A DNA stretch of 64,000 nucleotides from Mesonia maritima (GCF_042433895.1 NZ_JBHLUA010000012.1:992001-1056000); one strand, 5' to 3'; numbered from the stretch's first letter, positions 7,048 through 16,366 are shown. Notes: a model not told the origin generated them from the sequence alone. Translations and numbers: made by a program.

Positions 7048-10005
7048 ATGAAAAATTTCTACACTCCCGTCTATGGGGCAGGACTATTTATGCTCTTGTG
7101 CTACCTCTATAGCGGGCAGGCCTTCGGGCAAAACACCTACCTCTTAAACGGAACCGTAACCGATACAACGGGACAAGCCATCCCCGGCGTTCATGTGCAA
7201 CGCCTGGGAACCCAACAGGGAACCACCACCAATTTTGAGGGGCAATATTCATTAGCAGTACAGACCAGCGACAGTCTGGCGTTTACCTATTTAGGGCTCG
7301 CGCCAAAGCGCGTTGCGGTAAGCGGCCGGCAGGAGCTTAATGTACAGTTAAAACCCGACCAAGAAGCTTTAGCCGCGGTGGTCATTAACGCGGGGTACTA
7401 CAGTACCACCGAGCGAGAGCGAACGGGGAATATTGCCCGGGTGAGTGGGAAAGATATTGAATTACAACCTTTGGTAAGTCCACTACAAGCCTTGCAAGGG
7501 CGTATGGCAGGAGTAGAGATTACAACAAACTCGGCTACTCCCGGAGCGGCACCAACTATTCGTATTAGAGGGCAAAACAGTTTACGACAAGAAGGGAACT
7601 ACCCGCTCTACATTATCGATGGGGTACCCATAAATTCTACGCCTGTAGAAAGTAATAGCAGTTTGGGCTTTGCAGGGATCGACCCGCTAAGCACGCTAAA
7701 CCTGTCCAATATAGAAAGCATCGAAGTCTTAAAAGATGCCGATGCGACCGCTATTTACGGTTCGCGTGGGGCTAATGGGGTCATCTTAATTACCACCAAA
7801 AAAGGCAAGGGGCAAAAAGGAATTCAAGCGCGTATATACAGCGGACTCGCTAGCGTACCTAACAAACTGGATTTATTAAGTACAAAAGAATATTTACGCT
7901 TGCGCCAACAAGCCTTTACAAATGATGACGTAGAGCCCGATGAAACCAATGCCTATGATTTGCTATTGTGGGACCAAAACAAGGAAACCGACTGGCAAGA
8001 AGAATTTCTAGGAGGAACAGGAGCCATTACCGATGTAAACATTGCCGCCCAAGGCGGAAACGACCAAACCCATTTTAGGTTAAACGGGGCTTTTCATCAG
8101 CAGGGAAGTATTTATCCGGTCGATTTACAATACCAAAAGTTTACCGGAGGATTTAACCTCGATCACCATGCTAAGGATAACAAGTTTCAACTCAACTTAG
8201 CACTCAATTATGGGGTAGATGAAAATGAACTCTTGGGCGATGGAATTAATTTTGGTTTAAAAGCTTTTCAACTCCCACCCAATGCACCGGAGCTCTATCT
8301 AGAGGATGGTAGCTTAAACTGGGAAGCATGGAGTGAAGCGGGGCTTACTAATCCCTTAGAGGGGATTTTTAATAGCAGTACTACCCAAGCGCGTAACTTG
8401 ATTACCAACCTTAACCTTTCTTATGAACTTGTCGACGGGCTGGAATTAAAAACCAACCTGGGGTTTACCGATTATAGAAGTGATGAACTGGTAAAAATGC
8501 CCAAGCGTTCGTATAATCCCGCAGGAACGCCGTTGCATACGTCGTTAACCACCAAAAGCCAACGTAAATCTTGGATTATCGAACCCCAATTGCACTACAC
8601 GAAGCAATGGGGCAAGCTAAACCTTCAAGCCTTGGTAGGAGGTACCTTTCAGGAAAACCAATACGACACCTTTAGCGTACAAGGAAATAACTATATCTCT
8701 GAAGCTTTAATTGGGAATTTAGGCGCGGCAGAAAGCTTACTAAATGCACGGGCCAGAAATACCGATTACCGCTATGAAGCCGTATTTTCTAGGTTAGGAC
8801 TAAATTGGGATAAAAAATATTACCTAAACCTTACCGGAAGGCGGGATGGGTCTTCGCGTTTTGCGGAAGGAAACCGCTTTGCCAATTTTGGGGCTATCGG
8901 TGCGGCTTGGATCTTTACCGAAGAAGCCTTTTTTAAGGATCGCCTCCACTGGTTATCCTTCGGAAAACTGCGCGGAAGTTATGGAACCACCGGGAATGAT
9001 CAAATTCCCGATTATGGGTATTTAGATGCCTATGAGGCGACAATGGGCCCGGGAGGGTTATATCCCACGGGCTTAGCAAATCCTAACTATTCTTGGGAAG
9101 TAAACAAAAAAGCCGAGGCAGGCGTGCAGTTGGGTTTTGTTAAAAGTCGAATTGATGTAGGGGTAAGTGTGTACCGCAACCGTTCTTCTAACCAATTGGT
9201 GGGGTATCCCTTACCGGGAATTACCGGGTTTACCAGTGTACAGGCTAATCTGCCGGCTACGGTAGAAAATAGGGGCGTAGAAATAGAATTTTCTAGTGAG
9301 AATATTCGGCATGAAGATTTCCGGTGGGAGACCTCATTTAACATCAGTTTTCCAAAAAATGAATTGCTACGTTACCCCGGCTTGGAAGAATCCCCTTATG
9401 CCGATCGCTATCGCGTAGGACATCCTTTAAATATTGGGCTGTTGTATGCCTACCAAGGGATAGATGAAGCGACGGGGTATTATCAGGTAAAAGACCAAAA
9501 TGGAGATGAAGTCTATGACCAAGAGGACCGTCAGGTTATATTTGATCGCTCTCGAGCGTATTTTGGCGGATTGAATAACAGCTTTCGTTATAAAGGCTTT
9601 TCCTTTCAATTCTTGTTTCAATTTGTAAAGCAAAAAGGAAGCTTTACCGGCTTGTTTAACACAGGGTTTCCGCAAAATCAACTCGATGAAGTACGGGATG
9701 ATTCAAGCCCCTATACGCAAGTTTCGCAAACCCCGGAAGCATCTCAAGCCTATGCCCGAGCTACCGAATCTGATTTAGTGATTGAAGATGCTTCGTTTTT
9801 GCGCTTAAAGACCCTGAACCTCAGTTATAGTTTACCCACCCGTTGGCTGGAATCCTTAAGCTTAAGTGAGGTGACCTTTTTTATGACCGGCCAGAATCTC
9901 TTAACGATCACACCCTATAAAGGAATGGACCCGGCCATACCTAACGGCGGAACTGCCTTTTCAGGCTTACGCACCCTTACCACAGGAGTTCAACTTAATT
10001 TTTAA
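7048..10005 (+). CDS. SusC/RagA-family TonB-linked outer membrane transporter
   Basis: 985 residues, full length. Signal peptide (1-27, cleaved near AFG-QN), carboxypeptidase-regulatory-like domain (about 31-110: LNGTVTDTTGQAIPGVHV), TonB plug domain (about 125-255) with ALQGRMAGVEI, the RIRGQNSL segment, PLYIIDGVP and IEVLKDADATAIYGSRGANG, then a 22-strand-type barrel ending with aromatic GVQLNF. Works with SusD to pull a ligand across the outer membrane using TonB energy. The ligand may be a peptide: the operon encodes an M16 peptidase and no glycoside hydrolase, as for the peptide importer RagAB of Porphyromonas. Base composition is clearly richer in G and C than the genes after 26000. Confidence 0.95.
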   Translation: MKNFYTPVYGAGLFMLLCYLYSGQAFGQNTYLLNGTVTDTTGQAIPGVHVQRLGTQQGTTTNFEGQYSLAVQTSDSLAFTYLGLAPKRVAVSGRQELNVQLKPDQEALAAVVINAGYYSTTERERTGNIARVSGKDIELQPLVSPLQALQGRMAGVEITTNSATPGAAPTIRIRGQNSLRQEGNYPLYIIDGVPINSTPVESNSSLGFAGIDPLSTLNLSNIESIEVLKDADATAIYGSRGANGVILITTKKGKGQKGIQARIYSGLASVPNKLDLLSTKEYLRLRQQAFTNDDVEPDETNAYDLLLWDQNKETDWQEEFLGGTGAITDVNIAAQGGNDQTHFRLNGAFHQQGSIYPVDLQYQKFTGGFNLDHHAKDNKFQLNLALNYGVDENELLGDGINFGLKAFQLPPNAPELYLEDGSLNWEAWSEAGLTNPLEGIFNSSTTQARNLITNLNLSYELVDGLELKTNLGFTDYRSDELVKMPKRSYNPAGTPLHTSLTTKSQRKSWIIEPQLHYTKQWGKLNLQALVGGTFQENQYDTFSVQGNNYISEALIGNLGAAESLLNARARNTDYRYEAVFSRLGLNWDKKYYLNLTGRRDGSSRFAEGNRFANFGAIGAAWIFTEEAFFKDRLHWLSFGKLRGSYGTTGNDQIPDYGYLDAYEATMGPGGLYPTGLANPNYSWEVNKKAEAGVQLGFVKSRIDVGVSVYRNRSSNQLVGYPLPGITGFTSVQANLPATVENRGVEIEFSSENIRHEDFRWETSFNISFPKNELLRYPGLEESPYADRYRVGHPLNIGLLYAYQGIDEATGYYQVKDQNGDEVYDQEDRQVIFDRSRAYFGGLNNSFRYKGFSFQFLFQFVKQKGSFTGLFNTGFPQNQLDEVRDDSSPYTQVSQTPEASQAYARATESDLVIEDASFLRLKTLNLSYSLPTRWLESLSLSEVTFFMTGQNLLTITPYKGMDPAIPNGGTAFSGLRTLTTGVQLNF

Positions 10006-10016
10006 ATCAACATACC

Positions 10017-11420
10017 ATGAAAATAGTAGACAAAATTAAACAGTTAAGCTTGGTAGTAGTACTTGTATGCATCAGCTCATGCCAAGATTGGCTGGAAGTA
10101 GAAGAACCGGATCATAAACTGGTAAGCAGCGAAGTATTTGCCAGTGATGAAACGGCCGAAAGTGCCATGCGAGGTATCTACAATCAACTTTACCAAGCTA
10201 GTTACAGTGCAGGATGGTTAGGAAGCGTAAGTGTATTGGGAGGTTTGTCTTCCGATAACTTAGCCCTTATCAATACCAATGCCTTAGATCTTTTACAGTT
10301 TCAACAGCACAGCTTATTGCCCGATAATACGTATAATGAAAGCCTGTGGAGAAGTGCCTATAACATTATTTATATGACAAATTCGTTGTTGGAAGGGATT
10401 CAACAGGCTAACAACCTCTCCCCGGAACTGGCCACACGTTTACAAGGGGAAGCTACTTTTATACGGGCTTTTACCTATTTCTACTTAACGAATTTATATG
10501 AGGAAGTGCCGTTAGTGTTAACTACCGATTATGAAACGAATGCGCTTTTGGAAGCTAGTACTACTACCCGCATACAGGAGCAAATAGTGAACGATCTGGA
10601 AATGTCCATAAGCCAGTTGGAGGGAAATGCGGTCGTGGAAGAACGCACCCAAGTGAATGCTTATACTGCCAAGGCCTTATTGGCGCGGGTACACCTTTAT
10701 TTAGAAAATTGGGAATTAGCCGAACAATACAGCAGCGAGGTGATTGCACAAAGCGGGACCTATAGCTTGCTTACCGATATGAATGAGGTATTCTTAGCAA
10801 ATAGCCAAGAGGCCATTTGGCAGCTTTCCCCCAAAGGCGCCGGTACCGTTACCACCAATACCAACGAAGGCTCGGTATTTATCATCAACCCTTATTTTCC
10901 TTCGTTATCGTATGTAAAACTCACCGAAGAATTAGTGAATGCGATGGGGGCTGAAGATAAGCGAAAGCTCAACTGGGTGAACTATCATGAAGAACTGGAG
11001 GTGTACTATGCCTATAAGTATAAAATTCAGAACAGTTCGGCAGAAGTTACCGAATATTCGATGGTGATGCGCTTGGCAGAGCAATACTTGATTCGCGCAG
11101 AAGCGCGAGCAAGGCAAAATAACTTGCAAGGAGCTGTAGCCGATATCGATCACATTAAGGAAAGAGCAGGAGTGGCTTTGCTGGCAGATTCTAATTCGGG
11201 TATAAGTCAACAGGCATTACTCGAAGAAATCCTTATCGAACGAAGAAAAGAGCTCTTTACCGAATGGGGGCACCGCTGGTTAGATGCCAAACGTACCGGA
11301 AAGGCTAATGAATTTTTCGCTGCCGAAAGTCCGGGTTGGCAAGAAACAGATCTGCGGTATCCTATTCCGGCTAAAGAGTTACTAAGCAACCCCAACCTTA
11401 TCCAGCATCCCGGTTATTAA
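10017..11420 (+). CDS. SusD/RagB-family outer membrane ligand-binding lipoprotein
   Basis: 467 residues. Lipoprotein signal with lipobox CISSC (Cys about 22), N-terminal SusD-like region (FASDETAESAMRGIYNQLY), TPR-type helices, and C-terminal RagB/SusD domain (about 330-467) with LAEQYLIRAEARAR, DIDHIKERAG, IERRKELFTEWGHRW, ending PNLIQHPGY. Acts as the lid over the SusC barrel. Eleven bases downstream of SusC and sixteen upstream of the M16 peptidase, so one transcript. Confidence 0.94.
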   Translation: MKIVDKIKQLSLVVVLVCISSCQDWLEVEEPDHKLVSSEVFASDETAESAMRGIYNQLYQASYSAGWLGSVSVLGGLSSDNLALINTNALDLLQFQQHSLLPDNTYNESLWRSAYNIIYMTNSLLEGIQQANNLSPELATRLQGEATFIRAFTYFYLTNLYEEVPLVLTTDYETNALLEASTTTRIQEQIVNDLEMSISQLEGNAVVEERTQVNAYTAKALLARVHLYLENWELAEQYSSEVIAQSGTYSLLTDMNEVFLANSQEAIWQLSPKGAGTVTTNTNEGSVFIINPYFPSLSYVKLTEELVNAMGAEDKRKLNWVNYHEELEVYYAYKYKIQNSSAEVTEYSMVMRLAEQYLIRAEARARQNNLQGAVADIDHIKERAGVALLADSNSGISQQALLEEILIERRKELFTEWGHRWLDAKRTGKANEFFAAESPGWQETDLRYPIPAKELLSNPNLIQHPGY

Positions 11421-11436
11421 TTAAATACCACAACTT

Positions 11437-14304
11437 ATGAATTTTAATCATATACTAGGTTTATTTTTATGTACACTATTGGCCGGGTTGCCGGTACAAT
11501 CACAGACAGATCTCGACCATATCGCAGGCTTGCGGTATGGAAAACTCCCGAACGGGTTGCGCTATTTTATTAAAGATATAGACGAACCGACTGCCCAAAC
11601 CACTATGCGGTTGTATTTGAATGTAGGTGCTCATCACCAAGATTCTTCGCAATTGGAGTTAGCTCATTTTACAGAACATATGGCTTTTAAACCTACAAAG
11701 CATATCCCCAAAAGTATAAAAGATGAAGCCCAACTTCAACGCTTAGGAATGAACATTAGGGATATAAGCGGTACGACATCGAATCAATATACGCGTTATG
11801 ATTTCAATATTCCCACGCATAACACGCAGGCTTTTGAAATGGGCTTACGTTGGTTTCGGGATATCGCTACGAATTTGCAGCTTAGCGATAGGTATATTAA
11901 TCAAGAGAGAGGTTCGGTTTTACAGGAATATCTGATGGGAAATCAAGAAAACTGGGCGTATTTTAAGGCGCAAAAGAATCTAAAAGCCAAGATGTTTCCT
12001 TTTCGAAGCTCTTTTGATGATTTTTTGACACACATTAAGCATTTTCCTCCTCAAGACCTAAAGCGTTTTTATAAAAAATGGTACCGCCCGGAGTTAATGA
12101 ACGTGATGATTGTAGGGAATATAGAAGCTCCTGCGGAAATAGAAAAGCGGATTAAAGCATTCTTTAAAGATTTACCTAAGCCTAACACTTCTTACCCTGT
12201 TATAGATATTCATCAGGCACACCAAAGCTGTGCCCCACAGTTTAAAGTTCAGCAATGGGATAATGGTTTTAAAACGACCAAGAAAGAAGATGCAAGCTTT
12301 TTCTGGTATATTAGACAACCGCAATTGGTGAATCGTTTACACACCAAAGAAGGGTTTCAAGACTATATTGCTTTTCAGTTGATAAGCCAAATTCTCTCTA
12401 AGCGCTATCTGGAAATGGAAATGGAATCGCCCTTGTTTTCAGCTCATATCGGAGCTAAAGATACCTATACCTATGGAGGAAACCCTTTTTCTCTTGAGCT
12501 AAGCTTTACCGCTCCCATTGCTCAACGGGAACACGCTTTTGGGTTAATGGTGCAAAAAATCCTACAATTAAAAAGGGATGGGGTTTATCAACATGAACTG
12601 GAAAAGGTAAAAAAGATTTATCTCTCGGAAATTCCGATAGCCAAACAGGCCTATTGGAATGGGGAACTTTTTAACTACGCCCTTAAAAACGAAATGCTTT
12701 TTCCTTATCGAAAAGAGGGACTGCTAGCATGGATACAAGAACTTTCGGTGGAAGAGTTGAATGTTTACTGCACTGAATTTCTTTCTTCCCTCCCTCAGGA
12801 TATCGGAATTATTGCTCCCAAGGGTAGTAAAGCCCTCCAGTATAGTGAAGAGGAAGTTCGCCAGTGGATAGTAGAAGCGTATAAGCAACCCGTAGAAGCT
12901 TATCAAGCTCCAAAAATTATAGAAGAACTTTACACTAAAAAGGAGAAAGAACACCTAAAAAAAGTAACCTATACCAAGGTAAAACCTACCATACCCGGTA
13001 CCGAAGAGTTTCTATTGGCAAACGGGCTACGAATTATAATGAAGGCTTTTCAGCCGTCTGCGGGTGTGGAGGCGAATACTCTAACTATTCAAGGGTGGAC
13101 TACAAAGGGAGCCTCGTGTTTTCCCGATCAAGATTATTATTCGGCTCTAAATGCCCCAAGTTTGGTACACTATAAAGCGATAAAAGGATTTTCTAAAAGA
13201 GAGCTTGATCGTTTTAAAGAAAATAATGGCATTCTCAATAGTAGTGCATACATTGATTATTACGAATCTAGTGTTCAAGTAAAGGGAGATTTAAGCAGTG
13301 CAGAAGAGCTCGTACAAATCCTAAGTCTCTATTTTCGACCGGTTCATGTAGAAGATGCTACTGTAGAGGCTTGGAAAGAAGAAACCTTAGCAGCACGTAG
13401 CGAAGAGAAAAGTTTACAGGCTGATTTTCAAAATGCTATCCGCCATAGTGTAGGAGATCGAGCTATACCTCCTTTATTTAACTTACGTAGTCTAAAGGGG
13501 AAAGAAGCGTTAGAAGGGATTTCAAAAACCAACGCCCCCAAAAGTTATCAGATCTATAATCAACTTTTTAGTTCCCCGCAAGATTGGACGTTTTTAATTA
13601 CCGGCAATATGGCAATACAGGAAATTATACCACTGGTACAGACCTATTTGAGCAACATTCCCCAAAAAGAAACAACACAGACAGATTGTTCCTCCATCCA
13701 TCATTCTCCCGATTTTAGCTTACAAGGCCCTAAAAAGCAAACGGTTTATAGTGCTACTCCTATGGAAAATGTCATGTATCAGGCCAGTTATTATAGAGGG
13801 CGTTCAAACACTAAAAATCGATGGAAAGAAAGCTTAAGCTTAGAAGTGTTTAGTGAGCTTACCGAAATTATGCTCAAACGTTTACGGCATGAAAAAGGAT
13901 TTTCAATTTATAATTACGGCACGTACGGTCATTACAATTTAGATGAACAACGTCATCAATTTTCTTTTTTAATCACCTGCCAGCCGGATGAATTAACGCC
14001 CATACAAAAGGAAATCGGGCTAATTATAAACGAGCTGAAAAAGGGTAAAATTATACGTGAATACTTTCTTCGGGCGAAGGAAAAAATTTCAGTGAAGTAT
14101 GCTAGTGATAATCTTAGAAAACATCGTACGATGCAACAGCTACTTTTTGAGCATTTACGTTATGAGCAGGATTGGAAAAACTTGAACCTTTACCAAAATT
14201 TCATCAATACCCTTACGCTAGAAGATATGATAGGCATGGCCAATACCTATTTTAAAGACAACAATAAAGTAGAAGTGATTATGAAGGGAGAGGAAAGGTT
14301 ATAA
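11437..14304 (+). CDS. M16 (insulinase/pitrilysin) family zinc peptidase, exported
   Basis: 955 residues, the two-lobe length (four M16 domains). Signal peptide 1-22. Inverted zinc motif HFTEH at 77-81 with the third ligand Glu157 in NQERGSVLQEY, so the first domain should be catalytic; the second M16 half (about 515-955) starts LLANGLRIIMK and lacks an HxxEH, as usual. M16 enzymes enclose and degrade peptides too small to be folded proteins. In an operon with SusC/SusD it probably cleaves imported peptides in the periplasm. Ends 8 bases before a strong bidirectional terminator. Confidence 0.93.
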   Translation: MNFNHILGLFLCTLLAGLPVQSQTDLDHIAGLRYGKLPNGLRYFIKDIDEPTAQTTMRLYLNVGAHHQDSSQLELAHFTEHMAFKPTKHIPKSIKDEAQLQRLGMNIRDISGTTSNQYTRYDFNIPTHNTQAFEMGLRWFRDIATNLQLSDRYINQERGSVLQEYLMGNQENWAYFKAQKNLKAKMFPFRSSFDDFLTHIKHFPPQDLKRFYKKWYRPELMNVMIVGNIEAPAEIEKRIKAFFKDLPKPNTSYPVIDIHQAHQSCAPQFKVQQWDNGFKTTKKEDASFFWYIRQPQLVNRLHTKEGFQDYIAFQLISQILSKRYLEMEMESPLFSAHIGAKDTYTYGGNPFSLELSFTAPIAQREHAFGLMVQKILQLKRDGVYQHELEKVKKIYLSEIPIAKQAYWNGELFNYALKNEMLFPYRKEGLLAWIQELSVEELNVYCTEFLSSLPQDIGIIAPKGSKALQYSEEEVRQWIVEAYKQPVEAYQAPKIIEELYTKKEKEHLKKVTYTKVKPTIPGTEEFLLANGLRIIMKAFQPSAGVEANTLTIQGWTTKGASCFPDQDYYSALNAPSLVHYKAIKGFSKRELDRFKENNGILNSSAYIDYYESSVQVKGDLSSAEELVQILSLYFRPVHVEDATVEAWKEETLAARSEEKSLQADFQNAIRHSVGDRAIPPLFNLRSLKGKEALEGISKTNAPKSYQIYNQLFSSPQDWTFLITGNMAIQEIIPLVQTYLSNIPQKETTQTDCSSIHHSPDFSLQGPKKQTVYSATPMENVMYQASYYRGRSNTKNRWKESLSLEVFSELTEIMLKRLRHEKGFSIYNYGTYGHYNLDEQRHQFSFLITCQPDELTPIQKEIGLIINELKKGKIIREYFLRAKEKISVKYASDNLRKHRTMQQLLFEHLRYEQDWKNLNLYQNFINTLTLEDMIGMANTYFKDNNKVEVIMKGEERL

Positions 14305-14311
14305 CGAAATA

Positions 14312-14347
14312 AAGAAGCACACCATTGTAGTGTGCTTCTTTTCTTTT
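14312..14347. terminator. Bidirectional terminator between M16 peptidase and DUF6520 genes
   Basis: Perfect 11-bp stem AAGAAGCACAC (14312-14322) / GTGTGCTTCTT (14330-14340), 7-base loop, T-rich tail on the plus side and A-rich 5' side, between two convergent genes. Confidence 0.9.
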
Positions 14348-14365
14348 TTATGAGATTAATATATT

Positions 14366-14632
14366 TTACAGCTCAACCGGAGTGGTACGCGTGGTCTTCT
14401 TTAAAGAATTAAAATCTTGAAGATCATAAATGTCATGAATACTACCATCGGGTAATCTAACTTGACAATTATTTGCTCCTACTACACCGCAATTAATTTC
14501 TGGGATTGGCACCCACGTGCCTCCGTTACGGAAATAATCCATGGCTTGTTCATTTCCTAATTCTACGGTCGTAAACGACATACCCGTAGCAAAAATTAAT
14601 GCCAATACGGGAATTAAAAATTTAGTTTTCAT
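14366..14632 (-). CDS. Small exported protein, DUF6520 family
   Basis: 88 residues: signal peptide MKTKFLIPVLALIFATGMSF with probable cleavage around residue 20-24, then a mature part of about 65 residues with two cysteines (Cys48, Cys56) eight apart, in INCGVVGANNCQVRL. The layout matches what I know as DUF6520, a small periplasmic family of Bacteroidota without a known function. It faces the M16 peptidase gene and follows a MauE/DoxX gene on the same strand, so an oxidised cysteine pair and turnover by the peptidase are plausible; both are inference. A heptamer array lies about 100 bases upstream of the start. Confidence 0.8.
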   Translation of the reverse strand: MKTKFLIPVLALIFATGMSFTTVELGNEQAMDYFRNGGTWVPIPEINCGVVGANNCQVRLPDGSIHDIYDLQDFNSLKKTTRTTPVEL

Positions 14633-14730
14633 AATGTAAAAATTTTAGTATTAATAAAAATGCTTACTCTCTTCTACAGGTTTTCAGCTTTCCCCTGTCT
14701 GTTGCGCAACAAAAATTTTTATTCCTTATC

Positions 14731-14849
14731 TTCTATCTTCTATCTTCTATCTTCTATCTTCTATCTTCTATCCTCTATCCTCTATCCTCTATCCTCTATC
14801 TTCTATCCTCTATCCTCTATCCTCTATCTTCTATCTTCTATCTTCTATT
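14731..14849. repeat. Heptanucleotide array (YTCTATC) x 17
   Basis: Seventeen contiguous 7-base units. The first base is T or C in the order TTTTTTCCCCTCCCTTT, and the last unit ends in T instead of C. The flanks (CCTTATC before, CTCTATTTTCGACTCTC after) are decayed units. On the minus strand it is a purine-rich GATAGAR tract lying in the 221-base spacer between the MauE/DoxX stop and the DUF6520 start. Copy number of such arrays changes by slipped-strand pairing, so leader length or spacing of the DUF6520 mRNA may vary between cells. Confidence 0.95.
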
Positions 14850-14853
14850 TTCT

Positions 14854-15318
14854 CTATTTTCGACTCTCTATTTTCTCTCTTCTATCCTCTCTTCTCTTTT
14901 TCCTAGCTCTAATAACATAAAGTCCCATAAAAGCGAAAGCAATGCCTACCCCATTTAGTAAAAGATGCTGTTTCCAACTCAATAAGCTACTCACACCCCC
15001 ACAAGAGCAGGGCTGGTAAGGTGCCCACCAGAGAAGGGCGACTATATATACAGCGTAGAGGCTTAACAAACCCACCACCACGAGCAATGAAGGTTTAATA
15101 TAATGCTGTACTAGTAGGCTTAAGGCTATGCTAATTTCAAGAAAAGGGAGGCTCCAAGCCAAGACGTTAATAAAACCGGGGTTTTTGGGTAAAAGGGGCG
15201 AATTGTATAAATTATTATAAAACGCGTCTCCCGTTAACAGCTTCGTTAATCCTGCGTAAAAAAAGAGTATTAAAAATCCATAGCGTATAAAATGGAGTAT
15301 ATAGATGTTTGTTTTCAT
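14854..15318 (-). CDS. MauE/DoxX-type redox-associated membrane protein
   Basis: 154 residues with four predicted membrane helices (about 10-27, 50-70, 77-99, 118-136), start FIRYGFLILFFYAGLTKLLT and a cysteine pair Cys104-x-Cys106 in YQPCSCGG between helices 3 and 4. MauE and DoxX relatives are thought to pass electrons or disulfide bonds to periplasmic proteins. The last 17 residues (RARKKRREDRREKIESRK) are encoded by decayed heptamer DNA continuous with the array downstream, so the native C terminus was probably shorter. Likely co-transcribed with the DUF6520 gene. Confidence 0.8.
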   Translation of the reverse strand: MKTNIYILHFIRYGFLILFFYAGLTKLLTGDAFYNNLYNSPLLPKNPGFINVLAWSLPFLEISIALSLLVQHYIKPSLLVVVGLLSLYAVYIVALLWWAPYQPCSCGGVSSLLSWKQHLLLNGVGIAFAFMGLYVIRARKKRREDRREKIESRK

Positions 15319-15410
15319 GAGTAAATCATTTTATAGATATAAAGGTCTATAAAACAAGTTTTCCATGCGGTATAAAGTATTGACGGTTAGGTATTTTTAA
15401 GAACGTACCT

Positions 15411-15466
15411 TGTCACTTCGAGTGTTTTTTGTAAAATGCAATGAAGCTAAAAATGTATCGAGAAGT
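15411..15466. repeat. Fragment of the intergenic repeat (tail module)
   Basis: GTCACTTCGAGTG ... AAAAATGTATCGAGAA matches the last part of each 215-bp unit at 16825-17416 (for example from 16933). CACTTCGAGTG is itself a small hairpin. The surrounding gap 15319-16078 has no gene; it is filled by this fragment, the head module at 15501 and copy B. Confidence 0.7.
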
Positions 15467-15500
15467 TTCAGCCTGCTGTTTATCTTTACCATATTTTTAG

Positions 15501-15680
15501 ACATTAAACCTTTCATTTTTCCCCGGCCTATCGAAAATATTGCGTAAAATTAGTAGTGATGGAAGCGTAAAATTTTAGGCTGTTTGAGTGAAACGAGTTC
15601 CTAAAATTTTATCACCAACCTCTTATGTTCTTACGCTATTTTAACTCCGGCCTACTTTTCATGAATGTAGCAAAATCAAG
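15501..15680. repeat. Direct repeat left of the toxin-antitoxin locus (head module)
   Basis: From ACATTAAAC through GCGTAAAATTTTAGGCTG to CTTTTCATGAATG. A close copy in the same orientation is at 16682-16860, so the toxin-antitoxin pair lies between them. The inner GGCTGTTTGAGTGAAACGAG stretch looks like a decayed REP palindrome. Confidence 0.8.
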
Positions 15681-15970
15681 AAAAAACTTAGCGTAGGATG
15701 CGGAGGATAGCCTAGCGTAGCGGTTGCTATCCGCAGGTTAAAGTTTTTTAGTAGCTTTTCAAATTCAGGAAAATAAGCCTAGACTTTTTTCTTAGTTTTT
15801 GCGGCAATGGCAAAAAGTAAATACTACTAGGCTGTCTAACCGCAGGGAGTTCCTAAAATTTAGCTTTCGAGCCAACAATTTAGCAATAGTTTCGTAAGCC
15901 TAGATTTTTACTGCATCCGACGACTAGAGGGAGAGGAATGCATTTTTAAAGCAATGAAAAAAATGAATCC
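15647..15970. repeat. Long intergenic repeat, copy B, with internal insertion
   Basis: 15647-15776 equals the first part of copy A (6518-6648) and 15896-15967 equals its end. About 120 bp between them is absent from copy A and repeats the AAGCCTAGA junction at both ends, as an insertion with a short target duplication would. A further decayed fragment (GGGAGAGGAATGCAAAGCG) follows at about 15994. Confidence 0.7.
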
Positions 15971-16078
15971 CCCCACGTTGTTCGCCCGAAGGGAGAGGAA
16001 TGCAAAGCGTAGCGATCGCTATCCGCATTTTAGCAGCTTTTCAAAAAAAATACTTGCTGTGATATTTCTATTTTCTTG

Positions 16079-16366
16079 TTAAAGAATATTGTTTAAATCT
16101 TGACTCCCGATTATCGCCATAATTTCTACGGTATCGTTATTTATTTTATAATAAATACTATCAGAACCACAGATACAGCGTCTATATCCTTTCTTTATAA
16201 ATTCAACCGATTCAAATGAATAGGGTTGTTTGGCTATGATTTCAAAATATTCAAAAAATGTTTCAAAATATTTATCCGCTTGGTTAACACCAAATTTTTG
16301 TACCCCGTATTGATGAATTCTTATTAAATCTTTTTTAGCTAGATTACTTAATCTATAATTAGCCAT
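16079..16366 (-). CDS. RelE/ParE-family toxin
   Basis: 95 residues, usual ParE length. YRLSNLAKKDLIRIHQYGVQKFG at the N terminus and the central PYSFESVEFIKKGYRR and YYKINNDTVEIMAII strands match the ParE branch, whose known members poison DNA gyrase; RelE members cut mRNA, so the target is uncertain. Overlaps the antitoxin gene by 8 bases, the normal order antitoxin then toxin. The pair sits between direct repeats, which suggests it moved as a unit. Confidence 0.9.
   Translation of the reverse strand: MANYRLSNLAKKDLIRIHQYGVQKFGVNQADKYFETFFEYFEIIAKQPYSFESVEFIKKGYRRCICGSDSIYYKINNDTVEIMAIIGSQDLNNIL

Noticed and set aside
14660..14920. 86-codon frame rich in Leu/Ser (LSSIFYLLSSI repeats)
   Set aside because: Translation of the heptamer array; no coding evidence.
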